Counted from the first letter of the stretch, positions 51,214 to 59,809 are shown. The stretch is 64,000 nt of DNA from Streptomyces sp. BV286 (GCF_019090165.1 NZ_JAHRIB010000212.1:1-64000); one strand, 5' to 3'. Made by a program: numbers and translations. Notes: a model not told the origin generated them from the letters alone.

Positions 51214-52278
51214 TCATGGACGGCGACGAGCACCACCGCTGACGCCGTCCGCGGCGAGGACCAGTTCCCGGCACTGCTCCGGGGTGCCCCAAGCGCCCCG
51301 CAGCGCCCGGGCCTTGGTCAGCCACAGGGACAGGTCGTACTCCGCGGTGTAGCCGATCGCGCCGTGCAGTTGCAGGGCCGTGCGGGCGGTCGCGTAGGCC
51401 GCCTCGCAGGCGGTGACCTTCGCGGCGGCGACGTCGGCCGGGTCCATCGTCAGCGCGGCGCCGAAGAGCAGGGGGCGCGCGAACTCCAGGGCGATCTTCG
51501 CGTCGGCCAGCCGGTGCCTGACCGCCTGGAACGAGCCGATGGGAACGCCGAACTGGCTGCGCTGCTTGACGTAGGTGACCGTCCTGTCGAGGAGGGCGAG
51601 GCCCACCCCGAGGGCCTGGGCGGCGGTCGCGAGGCGGGCCCAGGTGAGGGCCGCGTCCGCGCCGGAGGCGAGGTGGGGGCCGGCGGCAAGCAGTTCACCT
51701 CCGGGGCGAGGGAGGCACAGGCGCCGGGCGGGGTCGAGGGAGCGGCGAACCCGTCCGCCCGCGACTTCGGAGGAAGCGGATCCTGGAACAGCCGTCAGCC
51801 GCAGCTCCCCGGCGCTGGACTCCCCGGCCCCGGCCACCGTTGCCCCGGAAGCCCCCGTCACGGTCAGTTCCACATCCGCGACGTCGCCGTCCAGCACGTA
51901 CGGTCCTGAGCCCGGCAGGGCCACCGTCGCGACGGTCTCCCCGACGGCCAGCCCCGGCAGGAATCTCTTGGCCGGACCCGGATCGGTGAGCAGCGAAGCC
52001 GCCGCCACCGTCTCCACCAGCGGTCCCGGCACCACGTGCCTCCCCAACTCCACGAAGGCGACGGCCAGTTCGACGGGTCGCGGTCCGAAGCCCTCGTACG
52101 CTTCGGGCACCGCCAGCGCGAACACCCCCGCGTCGCCGACACGCGACCACAGGGCCCGCCCGGCCGCATGGTCGCCGACGCTCCACGACCGTACGACCGA
52201 AGGGGTGTCCGACGCGGTCAGCAGCGCGTCCAGGGAGCGGGCGAACGCGGTCTGTTCGGCGTCCAGGACGAAACGCAT
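51214..52278 (-). CDS. Acyl-CoA dehydrogenase, small partner subunit
   Basis: 354 residues, ATG overlapping the upstream acyl-CoA dehydrogenase stop (ATGA). FAD-type ACAD fold: MRFVLDAEQTAFARSLDALL, a short middle domain, VKQRSQFGVPIGSFQAVRHRLADAKI, ARTALQLHGAIGYTAEYDLSLWLTKARAL. The Glu in GYTAEYDL is in the region of the catalytic base of FadE28/FadE33-type subunits. Steroid ACADs are often alpha2beta2 heterotetramers from adjacent genes, so this likely pairs with its neighbour. Part of the KstR2-type cluster. Confidence 0.9.
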   Translation of the reverse strand: MRFVLDAEQTAFARSLDALLTASDTPSVVRSWSVGDHAAGRALWSRVGDAGVFALAVPEAYEGFGPRPVELAVAFVELGRHVVPGPLVETVAAASLLTDPGPAKRFLPGLAVGETVATVALPGSGPYVLDGDVADVELTVTGASGATVAGAGESSAGELRLTAVPGSASSEVAGGRVRRSLDPARRLCLPRPGGELLAAGPHLASGADAALTWARLATAAQALGVGLALLDRTVTYVKQRSQFGVPIGSFQAVRHRLADAKIALEFARPLLFGAALTMDPADVAAAKVTACEAAYATARTALQLHGAIGYTAEYDLSLWLTKARALRGAWGTPEQCRELVLAADGVSGGARRRP

Positions 52279-53501
52279 CAGCGGCGCCCCTTCGGCAGGC
52301 CGAGCAGCCGCTCGGCGATGATGTCGCGCTGGATCTCGTTCGTGCCCGCGTAGATGGGTCCCGCGAGCGAGAAGACGTACCCCTCCGCCCATCCGCCGCC
52401 GCCCGCGTCGGCCGATGGGCCGTCCGTCAGCTCCCCGTCCGGCGCTTCCCCACCCGACAACTCTTCACCCGACAACTCCCCACCCGCCAACTCCCCGTCC
52501 CCGCCGAGGAGATCGAGTGCCGTCTCGTGGAGCGCTATGTCGTACTCGGACCAGAACACCTTGTTCAGACTGGACTCCGGCCCGACGGGCTCGCCGTCGA
52601 GGAAGCGGGACGCGGCCGCGTACGTGAACAGCTGGTAGGCGCGGGCGCCGATCACCGCGTCCGCCACGCGGTCACGGGTGAACGGGTCCCGGCCGCGCTC
52701 GCGCCAGAGCGCTGCCAGCCGGTCGGCCGAGGCCAGGAACCGGCCGGGGGAGCGGAGCGTCAGACCGCGTTCGTTGCCCGCCGTCGACATGGCCACCCGC
52801 CAGCCCTGCCCGGGCTCGCCGATCACATCCTCGTCCGGTACGAACACCTCGTCCAGGAACAGTTCCGCGAAGGCGGGCTTCCCGTCCAGCCTGCCGATCG
52901 GGCGGACGGTCACACCCGGCGCGCGCAGGCCGAACATCAGGTAGGTGAGGCCCTGATGGGGCTTCGGGGTGTCCGGCTCGCTGCGGAACAGGCCGAAGGC
53001 GCGGTCGGCGAACGCGGCCCGCGACGACCACGTCTTCTGCCCGCTCAGGAGCCAGCCGCCGTCCGTGCGCACCGCCCTGGACCTGAGTGAGGCGAGGTCG
53101 GAACCGGCCTCGGGCTCCGACCAGGCCTGTGCCCAGACGACCTCGCCGGAGGCCATCGGAGGCAGGATCCGCGCGCGCTGCTCCTCCGTTCCGTGGTCGA
53201 AGAGCGTCGGCGCGAGGAGGTTGATGCCGTTCTGGCCGACCCGCCCCGGGGCGCCCGCCGCGTAGTACTCCTCCTCGAAGACCAGCCAGCGCAGGAGCCC
53301 GGAATCCCGGCCGCCGTACGCGGCAGGCCAGGACACCACCGACCAGCGGTCCGCGGCGAGTTCGGCCTCCCAGGCGCGATGGGCGGCGAAGCCCTCCCCG
53401 GTCTCCAGGGAGGGCAGCGGCCCGGCCGGTACGTGCACGTCGAGCCAGGCGCGGGCCTCGGCGCGGAACGCCTCGTCGGCGGGTGAGTGGGTCAGGTCCA
53501 T
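52278..53501 (-). CDS. Acyl-CoA dehydrogenase (FadE30/32-like)
   Basis: 407 residues, ATG at 53501 with GAAGGAAG upstream. ACAD features: VVSWPAAYGGRDSGLLRWLVFEEEYYAAG, GEVVWAQAWSEPEAGSDLASL, DGGWLLSGQKTWSSRA, FLDEVFVPDEDVIG, NERGLTLRSPGRFLASADRL, GPIYAGTNEIQRDIIAERLLGLPKG. A low-complexity Gly/Glu insert (about 331-366, ELAGGELSGEELSGG-like) interrupts the C-terminal helical domain. Divergent from the SDR gene, with a KstR2-like operator between them. Confidence 0.92.
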   Translation of the reverse strand: MDLTHSPADEAFRAEARAWLDVHVPAGPLPSLETGEGFAAHRAWEAELAADRWSVVSWPAAYGGRDSGLLRWLVFEEEYYAAGAPGRVGQNGINLLAPTLFDHGTEEQRARILPPMASGEVVWAQAWSEPEAGSDLASLRSRAVRTDGGWLLSGQKTWSSRAAFADRAFGLFRSEPDTPKPHQGLTYLMFGLRAPGVTVRPIGRLDGKPAFAELFLDEVFVPDEDVIGEPGQGWRVAMSTAGNERGLTLRSPGRFLASADRLAALWRERGRDPFTRDRVADAVIGARAYQLFTYAAASRFLDGEPVGPESSLNKVFWSEYDIALHETALDLLGGDGELAGGELSGEELSGGEAPDGELTDGPSADAGGGGWAEGYVFSLAGPIYAGTNEIQRDIIAERLLGLPKGRR

Positions 53502-53532
53502 CGGGCGGCTTCCTTCGGTGGCGGCACGCTTC

Positions 53533-53552
53533 CCTAACAAGTGTTTGGTAGG
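53533..53552. promoter_or_regulatory. KstR2-like operator, site 1
   Basis: CCTAACAAGTGTTTGGTAGG. Its inner 14 bases (53536-53549, AACAAGTGTTTGGT) match the mycobacterial KstR2 motif AnCAAGnnCTTGnT with one mismatch. It lies between the divergent acyl-CoA dehydrogenase and SDR genes and abuts the SDR -10 box. Confidence 0.75.
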
Positions 53553-53553
53553 T

Positions 53554-53559
53554 TAGCGT
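53554..53559 (+). promoter_or_regulatory. Candidate -10 of leaderless SDR mRNA
   Basis: TAGCGT (TANNNT), 6 bases before the ATG at 53566, immediately after the operator; repressor binding would block it. Confidence 0.5.
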
Positions 53560-53565
53560 GGGCTC

Positions 53566-54432
53566 ATGACAGACGTCGAGGGTCCGGTGTACGTACCGGG
53601 GCACGGGCTGTTGAAGGGGCGCACCGCGGTCATCACGGCCGCCGCGGGCGCCGGGATCGGTGGTGCCACCGCCCGCCGCTTCCTGGAGGAAGGCGCGCGC
53701 GTGCTGATCAGCGACGCGCACGAGCGGCGGCTGAAGGAGTACGAGGAGGAGCTGGCCGGGGAGTTCGAGGGGGTCGCCGCGCTCGCGTGCGACGTCACCG
53801 ACGGGACCCAGGTGCGCGCGCTCTTCGGTGCGGCGGTGCGGCTGCACGGGCGGCTCGACATCGTGGTGAACAACGCGGGTCTCGGCGGCACTTCGGACCT
53901 CGTCGACATGACCGACGAGCAGTGGTCGAAAGTCCTCGACGTGACACTGGGCGGTACCTTCCGGTGCACCCGCGAGGCTCTGCGGGCCTTCCGCGACGGC
54001 GCCCACAGTGGTCACGATGGTCATGGCGGTCACGATGGTCATGGCGGTCATGGCGGTCATGGCGGTCATGGCGGTCATGGCGGTCACGGTGGCGTGATCG
54101 TCAACAACGCCTCCGTCGTCGGCTGGCGCGCCCAGGCCGGCCAGGCGCACTACGCGGCCGCGAAGGCGGGCGTGATGGCGCTGACCCGGTGCGCTGCCAT
54201 GGAGGCGGCCGCCTTCGGAGTGCGGGTCAACGCCGTCTCACCGAGCCTCGCCATGCATCCGCACCTGGTGAAGGTGACCACTCCCGAACTGCTGGAGGAG
54301 CTGACGTCCCGCGAGGCCTTCGGGCGGTACGCGGAGCCGTGGGAGGTGGCCAACGTGATCGTGTTCCTCGCCTCCGGCTACTCCTCGTACCTGACCGGCG
54401 AGGTCGTCTCCGTCAGCAGCCAGCATGCGTGA
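53566..54432 (+). CDS. ipdF: SDR family oxidoreductase (IpdF-like) with His/Gly repeat insert
   Basis: 288 residues. Short-chain dehydrogenase: GRTAVITAAAGAGIGGATARRFLEEG (nucleotide site), CDVTD, NNAGLGGTSDL, NASVVGWRAQAGQAHYAAAKAG (Ser, Tyr, Lys catalytic residues). Position beside the acyl-CoA dehydrogenase and TetR gene matches ipdF (Rv3559c), a hydroxyacyl-CoA dehydrogenase of HIP-CoA degradation. Residues 149-176 are an unusual expansion with nine His in HGG/HDG units just before strand beta-5. The gene symbol is by analogy. Confidence 0.88.
   Translation: MTDVEGPVYVPGHGLLKGRTAVITAAAGAGIGGATARRFLEEGARVLISDAHERRLKEYEEELAGEFEGVAALACDVTDGTQVRALFGAAVRLHGRLDIVVNNAGLGGTSDLVDMTDEQWSKVLDVTLGGTFRCTREALRAFRDGAHSGHDGHGGHDGHGGHGGHGGHGGHGGHGGVIVNNASVVGWRAQAGQAHYAAAKAGVMALTRCAAMEAAAFGVRVNAVSPSLAMHPHLVKVTTPELLEELTSREAFGRYAEPWEVANVIVFLASGYSSYLTGEVVSVSSQHA
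54010..54093 (+). repeat. 9-bp in-frame tandem repeat (GGTCATGGC) in the SDR gene
   Basis: Repeated GGTCATGGC and GGTCACGAT units encode G-H-G/G-H-D triplets, nine histidines in 28 residues. Related SDRs, as I recall, have only a short Gly-rich turn at this point. Confidence 0.95.
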
Positions 54433-54468
54433 GCACTCCGCGTGGGGCCGGGCCGAGGCACCGCACAC

Positions 54469-54474
54469 CACAAT
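54469..54474 (+). promoter_or_regulatory. Candidate -10 of leaderless TetR gene mRNA
   Basis: CACAAT, 6 bases before the GTG at 54481; no ribosome site. Same motif as upstream of hisI and the DUF2752 gene. Confidence 0.45.
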
Positions 54475-54480
54475 GGAACC

Positions 54481-55098
54481 GTGCCTACCAAGAAGAAGCC
54501 CCAGGTGACCGCCTCGCCCGAGCGGCGCCGTGAACTCCTCGGTACCGCCGCCGAGGTCTTCGCCGAGCAGGGCTACAACGCCACCACCGTACGCAAGATC
54601 GCGGACCACGCGGGCATGCTCGCGGGCAGCCTCTACTACCACTTCGACTCCAAGGAATCGATGCTGGAGGAGATCCTGCGGACCTTCCTGGACGAGCTCT
54701 GGGACGGGTACGACACCGTCCTGGACGCAGAGCTCGGCCCGCGCGAGACGCTGGAGGCCCTGGTCACCGAGTCCTTCCGGGAGATCGACCGGCATCGCGC
54801 GGCCGTCGCGATCTACCAGAAGGAGTCCAGGCAGCTCGTCGCGCAGGAGCGCTTCGCGTTCCTCGCCGAGTCGCAGCGCAGGTTCGAGAAGGCGTGGCTG
54901 TCCACGCTGGAGCGGGGCGTGGCCGGCGAGGTCTTCCGGGACGACCTCGACATCCGGCTCACCTACCGTTTCGTGCGCGACACCGTGTGGGTCGCCGCGT
55001 CCTGGTACCGGCCCGGCGGACAGCACAGCCCCGACGAGATCGCCCGCCAGTACCTGTCGATGGTGCTGGACGGGATCGCCGTACGAGACCAGCCGTAG
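54481..55098 (+). CDS. kstR2: TetR family repressor, KstR2-like
   Basis: 205 residues, GTG start. N-terminal HTH: RRRELLGTAAEVFAEQGYNATTVRKIADHAGMLAGSLYYHFDSKESMLEEIL, the TetR signature, and an all-helical ligand domain. KstR2 of mycobacteria binds HIP-CoA and represses the genes for the last two steroid rings; the same gene set (ipdAB, ipdC, echA20, fadA6, ipdF) surrounds this gene, and two matching operators are present. Symbol assigned by context plus motif; sequence identity could not be measured. Confidence 0.85.
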   Translation: MPTKKKPQVTASPERRRELLGTAAEVFAEQGYNATTVRKIADHAGMLAGSLYYHFDSKESMLEEILRTFLDELWDGYDTVLDAELGPRETLEALVTESFREIDRHRAAVAIYQKESRQLVAQERFAFLAESQRRFEKAWLSTLERGVAGEVFRDDLDIRLTYRFVRDTVWVAASWYRPGGQHSPDEIARQYLSMVLDGIAVRDQP

Positions 55099-55124
55099 AA
55101 GGCAGTTGAAGCAGGGGAGTCGTC

Positions 55125-56282
55125 ATGGCCGAGGCCTACATCGTCGAAGCGGTCCGTACACCCGTGGGGCGCCGGAAGGGCGGACTGGGCGGGGTCCACC
55201 CGGCCGATCTGGGCGCGCACGTGCTGAAGGCCCTGGTCGCGCGCTCCAAGGTCGACCCGGCCGCCGTCGAGGACGTCGTCTTCGGATGCCTGGACGCCGT
55301 CGGGCCGCAGGCCGGTGACATCGCGCGGACGTCCTGGCTGGCGGCCGGGCTGCCCGAGGAGGTGCCGGGGGTGACCATCGACCGGCAGTGCGGATCCTCG
55401 CAGCAGGCCGTGCACTTCGCCGCGCAGGCCGTGCTCTCCGGCACACAGGACCTCGTGGTCGCCGGCGGCGTGCAGAACATGACGCAGATCCCCATCGCCT
55501 TCGCCTCCCGCCAGGCCGCCGAGCCGCTCGGACTCACCCAGGGGCCGTTCGCCGGCAGCGAGGGATGGCGGGCACGCTACGGCGACCGGCCCGTCAACCA
55601 GTTCCACGGCGCCGAGCTGATAGCCGCCAAGTGGGGCATCAGCAGGCAGGACCAGGAGGAGTTCGCCCTGCGGTCCCACCAGCGGGCGCTACGGGCCATC
55701 GACGAGGGACGCTTCGTGCGCGAGACCGTGCCGTTCGGGGATGTCACGGTCGACGAGGGGCCCCGGCGGGACACCTCGCTGGAGAAGATGGCCGGGCTGA
55801 AGCCCGTCGTCGAGGGCGGCACCATCACCGCCGCCTGCTCCTCGCAGGTGTCCGACGGGGCGGCCGCGATGCTGCTCGCCTCGGAGCGAGCCGTCCGTGA
55901 GCACGGCCTCACCCCCCGGGCGCGCGTGCACCACCTCTCCGTGCGCGGGGAGGACCCGATACGGATGCTGTCGGCGCCGATACCCGCCACCGCGTACGCC
56001 TTGAAGAAGACGGGGATGTCCATCGGCGAGATCGACCTCGTCGAGATCAACGAGGCGTTCGCGCCCGTGGTGCTGGCCTGGCTGAAGGAGACCGGGGCCG
56101 ACCCCGGGCGGGTCAACGTCAACGGGGGTGCGATCGCTCTCGGGCACCCGCTGGGCGCCACGGGAGTGAAGCTGATGACGACCCTCCTGCATGAACTGGA
56201 GCGGACCGGCGGCCGGTTCGGGCTGCAGACGATGTGCGAGGGCGGGGGACAGGCCAACGTGACCATCATCGAGCGGCTCTAG
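55125..56282 (+). CDS. fadA6: Thiolase (FadA6-like acetyl-CoA acetyltransferase)
   Basis: 385 residues. Begins AEAYIVEAVRTPVGRRKGGLGGVHPADL. The nucleophile is Cys89 (TIDRQCGSSQQAVHFAAQ); NGGAIALGHPLGATG and MCEGGGQANVTIIERL carry the His and second Cys. In mycobacteria FadA6 performs the last thiolysis of the ring-C-derived dioxo-CoA intermediate. Placed 26 bp after the TetR gene, same strand; an operon with the SDR and TetR genes is likely. Confidence 0.93.
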   Translation: MAEAYIVEAVRTPVGRRKGGLGGVHPADLGAHVLKALVARSKVDPAAVEDVVFGCLDAVGPQAGDIARTSWLAAGLPEEVPGVTIDRQCGSSQQAVHFAAQAVLSGTQDLVVAGGVQNMTQIPIAFASRQAAEPLGLTQGPFAGSEGWRARYGDRPVNQFHGAELIAAKWGISRQDQEEFALRSHQRALRAIDEGRFVRETVPFGDVTVDEGPRRDTSLEKMAGLKPVVEGGTITAACSSQVSDGAAAMLLASERAVREHGLTPRARVHHLSVRGEDPIRMLSAPIPATAYALKKTGMSIGEIDLVEINEAFAPVVLAWLKETGADPGRVNVNGGAIALGHPLGATGVKLMTTLLHELERTGGRFGLQTMCEGGGQANVTIIERL

Positions 56283-56316
56283 GCTACTTGCCGGCTGCGG
56301 GTGGGCGAGGGCCCGT

Positions 56317-56344
56317 CCCGCAGATCCCGCGCCCCGAGGGGGTG
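56317..56344 (+). repeat. Degenerate dispersed repeat copy
   Basis: CCCGCAGATCCCGCGCCCCGAGGGGGTG, a diverged copy with the trailing G-rich arm, between fadA6 and the convergent ipdC gene. Confidence 0.6.
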
Positions 56345-56372
56345 TCCCGACGGGGCGCCCCTGTGGAGGCGC

Positions 56373-57428
56373 TCACGGTGAGCCGGGGCCGGGAAGCGCG
56401 CCGAGCGTCTCCCTGGCCTCCGCCATCACCCGCTCCACCAGCTCCGCACACGACGGCAGGTCCTCGATCAGCCCTGCCACCTGGCCCGCGGCCATCACCC
56501 CGAGATCCGCGCGGCCCTCGACCATCGACGCGCGCAGCAGCATCGGGGTGTTGGCGGCAAGGAGGACCTGGCTCCAGGTCAGGCTCCTGCCGTGCTTCAT
56601 CGCCAGGCCGTCGCGGATCATCCGCGACCAGGTGAGCCCCGACAGCTTCCTGAACCCGGCGGCCCGGCGCACCGCCCGGCTCAGGGTCCGCACGCGGCCC
56701 GCTCCCTCCAGGGAGTCGACGAGGTCGGTACGGAGCATGCGGTGCGGCAGCCCGTCCACGGCGGTCGTCACCGTCACGTCCTTCACCGTGGCCGCGAGAT
56801 ACCGGGCCTTCACCGCGTCCGGCACCGTCGACTCCGAGGTCAGCAGGAAACGGGTGCCCATGGCGACGCCGGACGCGCCGTACGCGAGGGCCGCGACCAG
56901 ACCCCGGCCGTCGAAGAAACCGCCCGCCGCGACGACGGGTATACCGACGGCGTCCACGACCTGGGGAAGGAGGACGCTGGTCGCCACCTCACCGGTGTGG
57001 CCGCCGCCCTCACCGCCCTGCACGATCACCGCGTCCGCGCCCCACGCCGCGACCTTCTCGGCATGACGGCGGGCCCCGATGGACGGGACGACGACAACGC
57101 CCGCGTCCTTGAGCTCGGCGATCAGCTCACGGGAGGGCGCCAGCGCGAACGAGGCGACCTTCACGCCCTCCTCCACGATGATCCGCACGCGGTCGCCGGC
57201 GTCCCCCGCGTCCGCGCGCAGGTTCACCCCGAACGGCGCGTCCGTACGGGACCTGACCTCGCGGATCGCCGCCCGCAGCCGGTCGGGTGTCATCGTCGCG
57301 GAGGCGAGGATGCCCAGCGCACCCGCGTTCGCCGTGGCGGAGACCAGACGCGGGCCCGCCACCCAGCCCATCCCGGTCTGCACGATCGGATACCGCACGC
57401 CGACGAGCCTGGTCAGTGCGGTCTCCAT
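56373..57428 (-). CDS. ipdC: Nitronate monooxygenase-family flavoenzyme, IpdC-like
   Basis: 351 residues, ATG overlapping the ipdB stop. FMN TIM barrel: TRLVGVRYPIVQTGMGWVAGPRLVSATANAGALGILASATM, DAPFGVNLR, DAVIVQGGEGGGHTGE, PVVAAGGFFDGRGLVAALAYGASGVAMGTRFLLT. In the KstR2 regulon IpdC is the flavin enzyme that prepares the HIP ring system for ring opening. Gene order ipdA-ipdB-ipdC is the same as in M. tuberculosis. All start/stop pairs overlap. Confidence 0.92.
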   Translation of the reverse strand: METALTRLVGVRYPIVQTGMGWVAGPRLVSATANAGALGILASATMTPDRLRAAIREVRSRTDAPFGVNLRADAGDAGDRVRIIVEEGVKVASFALAPSRELIAELKDAGVVVVPSIGARRHAEKVAAWGADAVIVQGGEGGGHTGEVATSVLLPQVVDAVGIPVVAAGGFFDGRGLVAALAYGASGVAMGTRFLLTSESTVPDAVKARYLAATVKDVTVTTAVDGLPHRMLRTDLVDSLEGAGRVRTLSRAVRRAAGFRKLSGLTWSRMIRDGLAMKHGRSLTWSQVLLAANTPMLLRASMVEGRADLGVMAAGQVAGLIEDLPSCAELVERVMAEARETLGALPGPGSP

Positions 57429-58186
57429 CAGCCCCTGACCTCACGGTCGCGCAGACCCCGCGGATCGATGACCTCGCGGATCGACGCCAGCTCCGCCGCG
57501 GACGGATCCCGGGTGTACGGCACCTCGTCCGCGACGGCCAACTCGAAGCCCGTCGCCGCGAAAACCTCCTCGACCGTCACCCCCGGATGCAGCGAGGCCA
57601 GTCGCATCGAGTGGTCCGGGGTCGTGAAGTCGAACACCCCCAGATTCGACACCACCCGCGGAATGCGGTGGAAACGGGTCGCCGTCGGGCCGGCCGCCGC
57701 CGCGCTGTCGTACCCCACCCCGCCGATCATGTCGACCTTCTCGACGAAGACCCGCTTCGAGTGCTTGGGCACCCAGTAACTGACCGGGTTGTTCAGCGTG
57801 TTGACCGGTGCGCCCCGCACTCCGAGCAACTGCCGGGTGGGCCGCTCCCAGTCGCCCACGCACGAGATGTTCTGGTTGCCGAAGCGGTCGATCTGGCTCG
57901 CGCCCATCATCACGTGCCGCCGCCCGCCGGTCACCAGGGCCAGATGCTGCCGGTAGGGCAACCAGCCCTCCGGGGTGCCGTCGGGGCCGACCAGCATCGC
58001 CTCGCCGTCGGTCAGCAGCAGGTCCGGCGAGAAGGTGTGCCGGGCGAGGCGGGCCCCGACCGACGGGATCAGGCCCATCGGGCTGGCCAGCACCTCGCCG
58101 TTGTCCCGCCAGGCCTCCGCGCAGGCGATCACGCAGTACTCGGCCCGGGTGACACCGCTCAGGGCCGTGCTCGTCGACACACTCAT
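57428..58186 (-). CDS. ipdB: COCHEA-CoA hydrolase beta subunit, IpdB-like (CoA-transferase fold)
   Basis: 252 residues, ATG at 58186 with GAGGAG upstream; overlaps ipdA by 4 bases. TRAEYCVIACAEAWRDNGEVLASPMG, SVGARLARHTFSPDLLLTDGEAMLV, GRRHVMMGASQIDRFGNQNIS, RPTRQLLGVRGAPVN, RVVSNLGVFDF and DPRGLRDREVRG closely follow mycobacterial IpdB. With IpdA it forms a class I CoA-transferase-like heterocomplex that hydrolyses ring C rather than moving CoA. Confidence 0.93.
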   Translation of the reverse strand: MSVSTSTALSGVTRAEYCVIACAEAWRDNGEVLASPMGLIPSVGARLARHTFSPDLLLTDGEAMLVGPDGTPEGWLPYRQHLALVTGGRRHVMMGASQIDRFGNQNISCVGDWERPTRQLLGVRGAPVNTLNNPVSYWVPKHSKRVFVEKVDMIGGVGYDSAAAAGPTATRFHRIPRVVSNLGVFDFTTPDHSMRLASLHPGVTVEEVFAATGFELAVADEVPYTRDPSAAELASIREVIDPRGLRDREVRG

Positions 58187-59046
58187 CGCTGCTCCTCGTG
58201 CCAGGCCTCCACGGCCGTCCGGTAGGCCTGCTCGTCGCCCGAGAGGAACCTCGCGGCGAACTCGGGCCAGGGCATGGACGCGTAGAGCCGCTGGAAGGCC
58301 TCGTCCCGGTCGTGGTCGGGCGCGCACGACGTGAAGTGGGCGCCGCTCGGCGCCTCCACCACGCCGGTCACGCTCAGCCGCTTGATCAGCAGGGTCTGCG
58401 GGGGCGCCGCCTTCGTCAGCTCCGCCGTGTCGACGATCCGCTCACAGGACACGTACGCCGTCGCGGCCGCCTCGCAGAACAGGTCGTCGAAGTACGGGTC
58501 GGGTCCCAGATACTGGCCGTTGCCCGCGCGGTCCGCGCGGTTCACATGGACCAGCGCAGCGTCCAGACGCAGGGCCGGCATCGCGACGAACGTCTCAGGC
58601 AGGCCCGTCGACTCGTCCTCGTACGGTGAAGTGACCGTGCGCAGCCCCGGATTGACCCGCATCACGTCCGAGCCGATACCGGCCCGCACCGGCAGGAACG
58701 GGAGCCGGTTGGCGGCCGCCCGCAGCCCCCACATGAACATCGCCTCGTCGATCTCCATCAGCTCCAGGGAGCCGCTCTCACGGGCCGCCCGGAAGTGCGG
58801 TTCGAGCGGGATCGAGTCGAGCGTCGCGAACGGGGCGACCAGTTTCCGTATCCGCCCGGCGGCCGCGAGCATGCCGACGTCCGGGCCGCCGTACGAGACG
58901 ACCGTGAGATCGGTGACCGTGGAGCGGAGCAGCGCGCGCACGAGCGCCATCGGCTTGCGGCGGGAGCCCCAGCCCCCGATGCCGAGGGTCATCCCGCTCT
59001 CCAGCCGGGAGACGGCCTCGTCGGCGGTCATCGTCTTGTCACCCAT
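58183..59046 (-). CDS. ipdA: COCHEA-CoA hydrolase alpha subunit, IpdA-like
   Basis: 287 residues. GIGGWGSRRKPMALVRALLRS, TVVSYGGPDVGMLAAAGRIRKL, RLPFLPVRAGIGSDVMRVNP, YFDDLFCEAAATAYVSCERIVDT are characteristic of IpdA. Class I CoA-transferase alpha fold without the usual EXG catalytic arrangement of true transferases. It begins directly next to the echA20 stop (no gap) and overlaps ipdB. Confidence 0.93.
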   Translation of the reverse strand: MGDKTMTADEAVSRLESGMTLGIGGWGSRRKPMALVRALLRSTVTDLTVVSYGGPDVGMLAAAGRIRKLVAPFATLDSIPLEPHFRAARESGSLELMEIDEAMFMWGLRAAANRLPFLPVRAGIGSDVMRVNPGLRTVTSPYEDESTGLPETFVAMPALRLDAALVHVNRADRAGNGQYLGPDPYFDDLFCEAAATAYVSCERIVDTAELTKAAPPQTLLIKRLSVTGVVEAPSGAHFTSCAPDHDRDEAFQRLYASMPWPEFAARFLSGDEQAYRTAVEAWHEEQR

Positions 59047-59790
59047 CTACCCGCCCGCCTTTCCGAACGTGTCCCGGACCCTGTCGCCCACGCCGCCGAG
59101 GCCCGCCTCGAACGTGAACCCCTGCTCGAAGCGGTAGCTGCGCCGCACGTCGACAGGATCGATGCCGTTGATGGCCGCCTTGGCGAGCCGGATCAGCTGC
59201 CCGTCCTTGCCCGCGATCTCCCGGGCCAGCTCCAGCGCGGCCGAGCGCAGCCCCTCACGCGGCACGACCCGCCACACCGACCCGTGGCCGTGCAGCTCCG
59301 CCGCGGTCGCCGTGCGCGACGTGTAGTACAGCGCCCGCATCAGGTGCTGGGGCACCAGGCGGGCCAGGTGCGTGGCCGCACCCAGCGCGCCCCGGTCCAG
59401 CTCGGGCAGACCGAAGGTGGCCTCCTCGCTCGCCACGATCGCGTCGGCGTTGCCCACCAGGCCGATGCCGCCGCCCAGACAGAAACCGTGCACCTCCGCC
59501 ACCACCGGCACCTCGCACTCGTACACCGCGGCGAAGGCCTCGGCGCAGCCGCGGTTGGCGCCCAGCAGGGCGCTGTCGCCCCCGGCCTGTATCTCCTTGA
59601 TGTCCACGCCCGCGTTGAACCCCCGCCCCTCGGCGGCCAGCACCACACAGCGGATCCCGGGGTCGCGGCCCGCCGCGCGCACGGTGTCGGCCAGCTCGAA
59701 CCAGCCGTGCACCGGCAGCGCGTTCACCGGCGGGAAGTCGACCGTGACGAGCGAAATCCCTTTTTCCGGGGACGAGGTGGAGACACCCAT
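59047..59790 (-). CDS. echA20: Enoyl-CoA hydratase family, EchA20-like ring hydrolase
   Basis: 247 residues, ATG at 59790, first gene of the minus-strand ipd operon. Crotonase fold: VNALPVHGWFELADTV, GFNAGVDIKEIQAGG and VHGFCLGGGIGLVGNADAIVASEEATFGLPELDRGALGAATHLARL (oxyanion hole). In the KstR2 pathway EchA20 hydrolytically opens ring D. A KstR2-like operator lies 20 bp upstream. Confidence 0.92.
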   Translation of the reverse strand: MGVSTSSPEKGISLVTVDFPPVNALPVHGWFELADTVRAAGRDPGIRCVVLAAEGRGFNAGVDIKEIQAGGDSALLGANRGCAEAFAAVYECEVPVVAEVHGFCLGGGIGLVGNADAIVASEEATFGLPELDRGALGAATHLARLVPQHLMRALYYTSRTATAAELHGHGSVWRVVPREGLRSAALELAREIAGKDGQLIRLAKAAINGIDPVDVRRSYRFEQGFTFEAGLGGVGDRVRDTFGKAGG

Positions 59791-59809
59791 GGACGCATCA
59801 GCTACCTTT

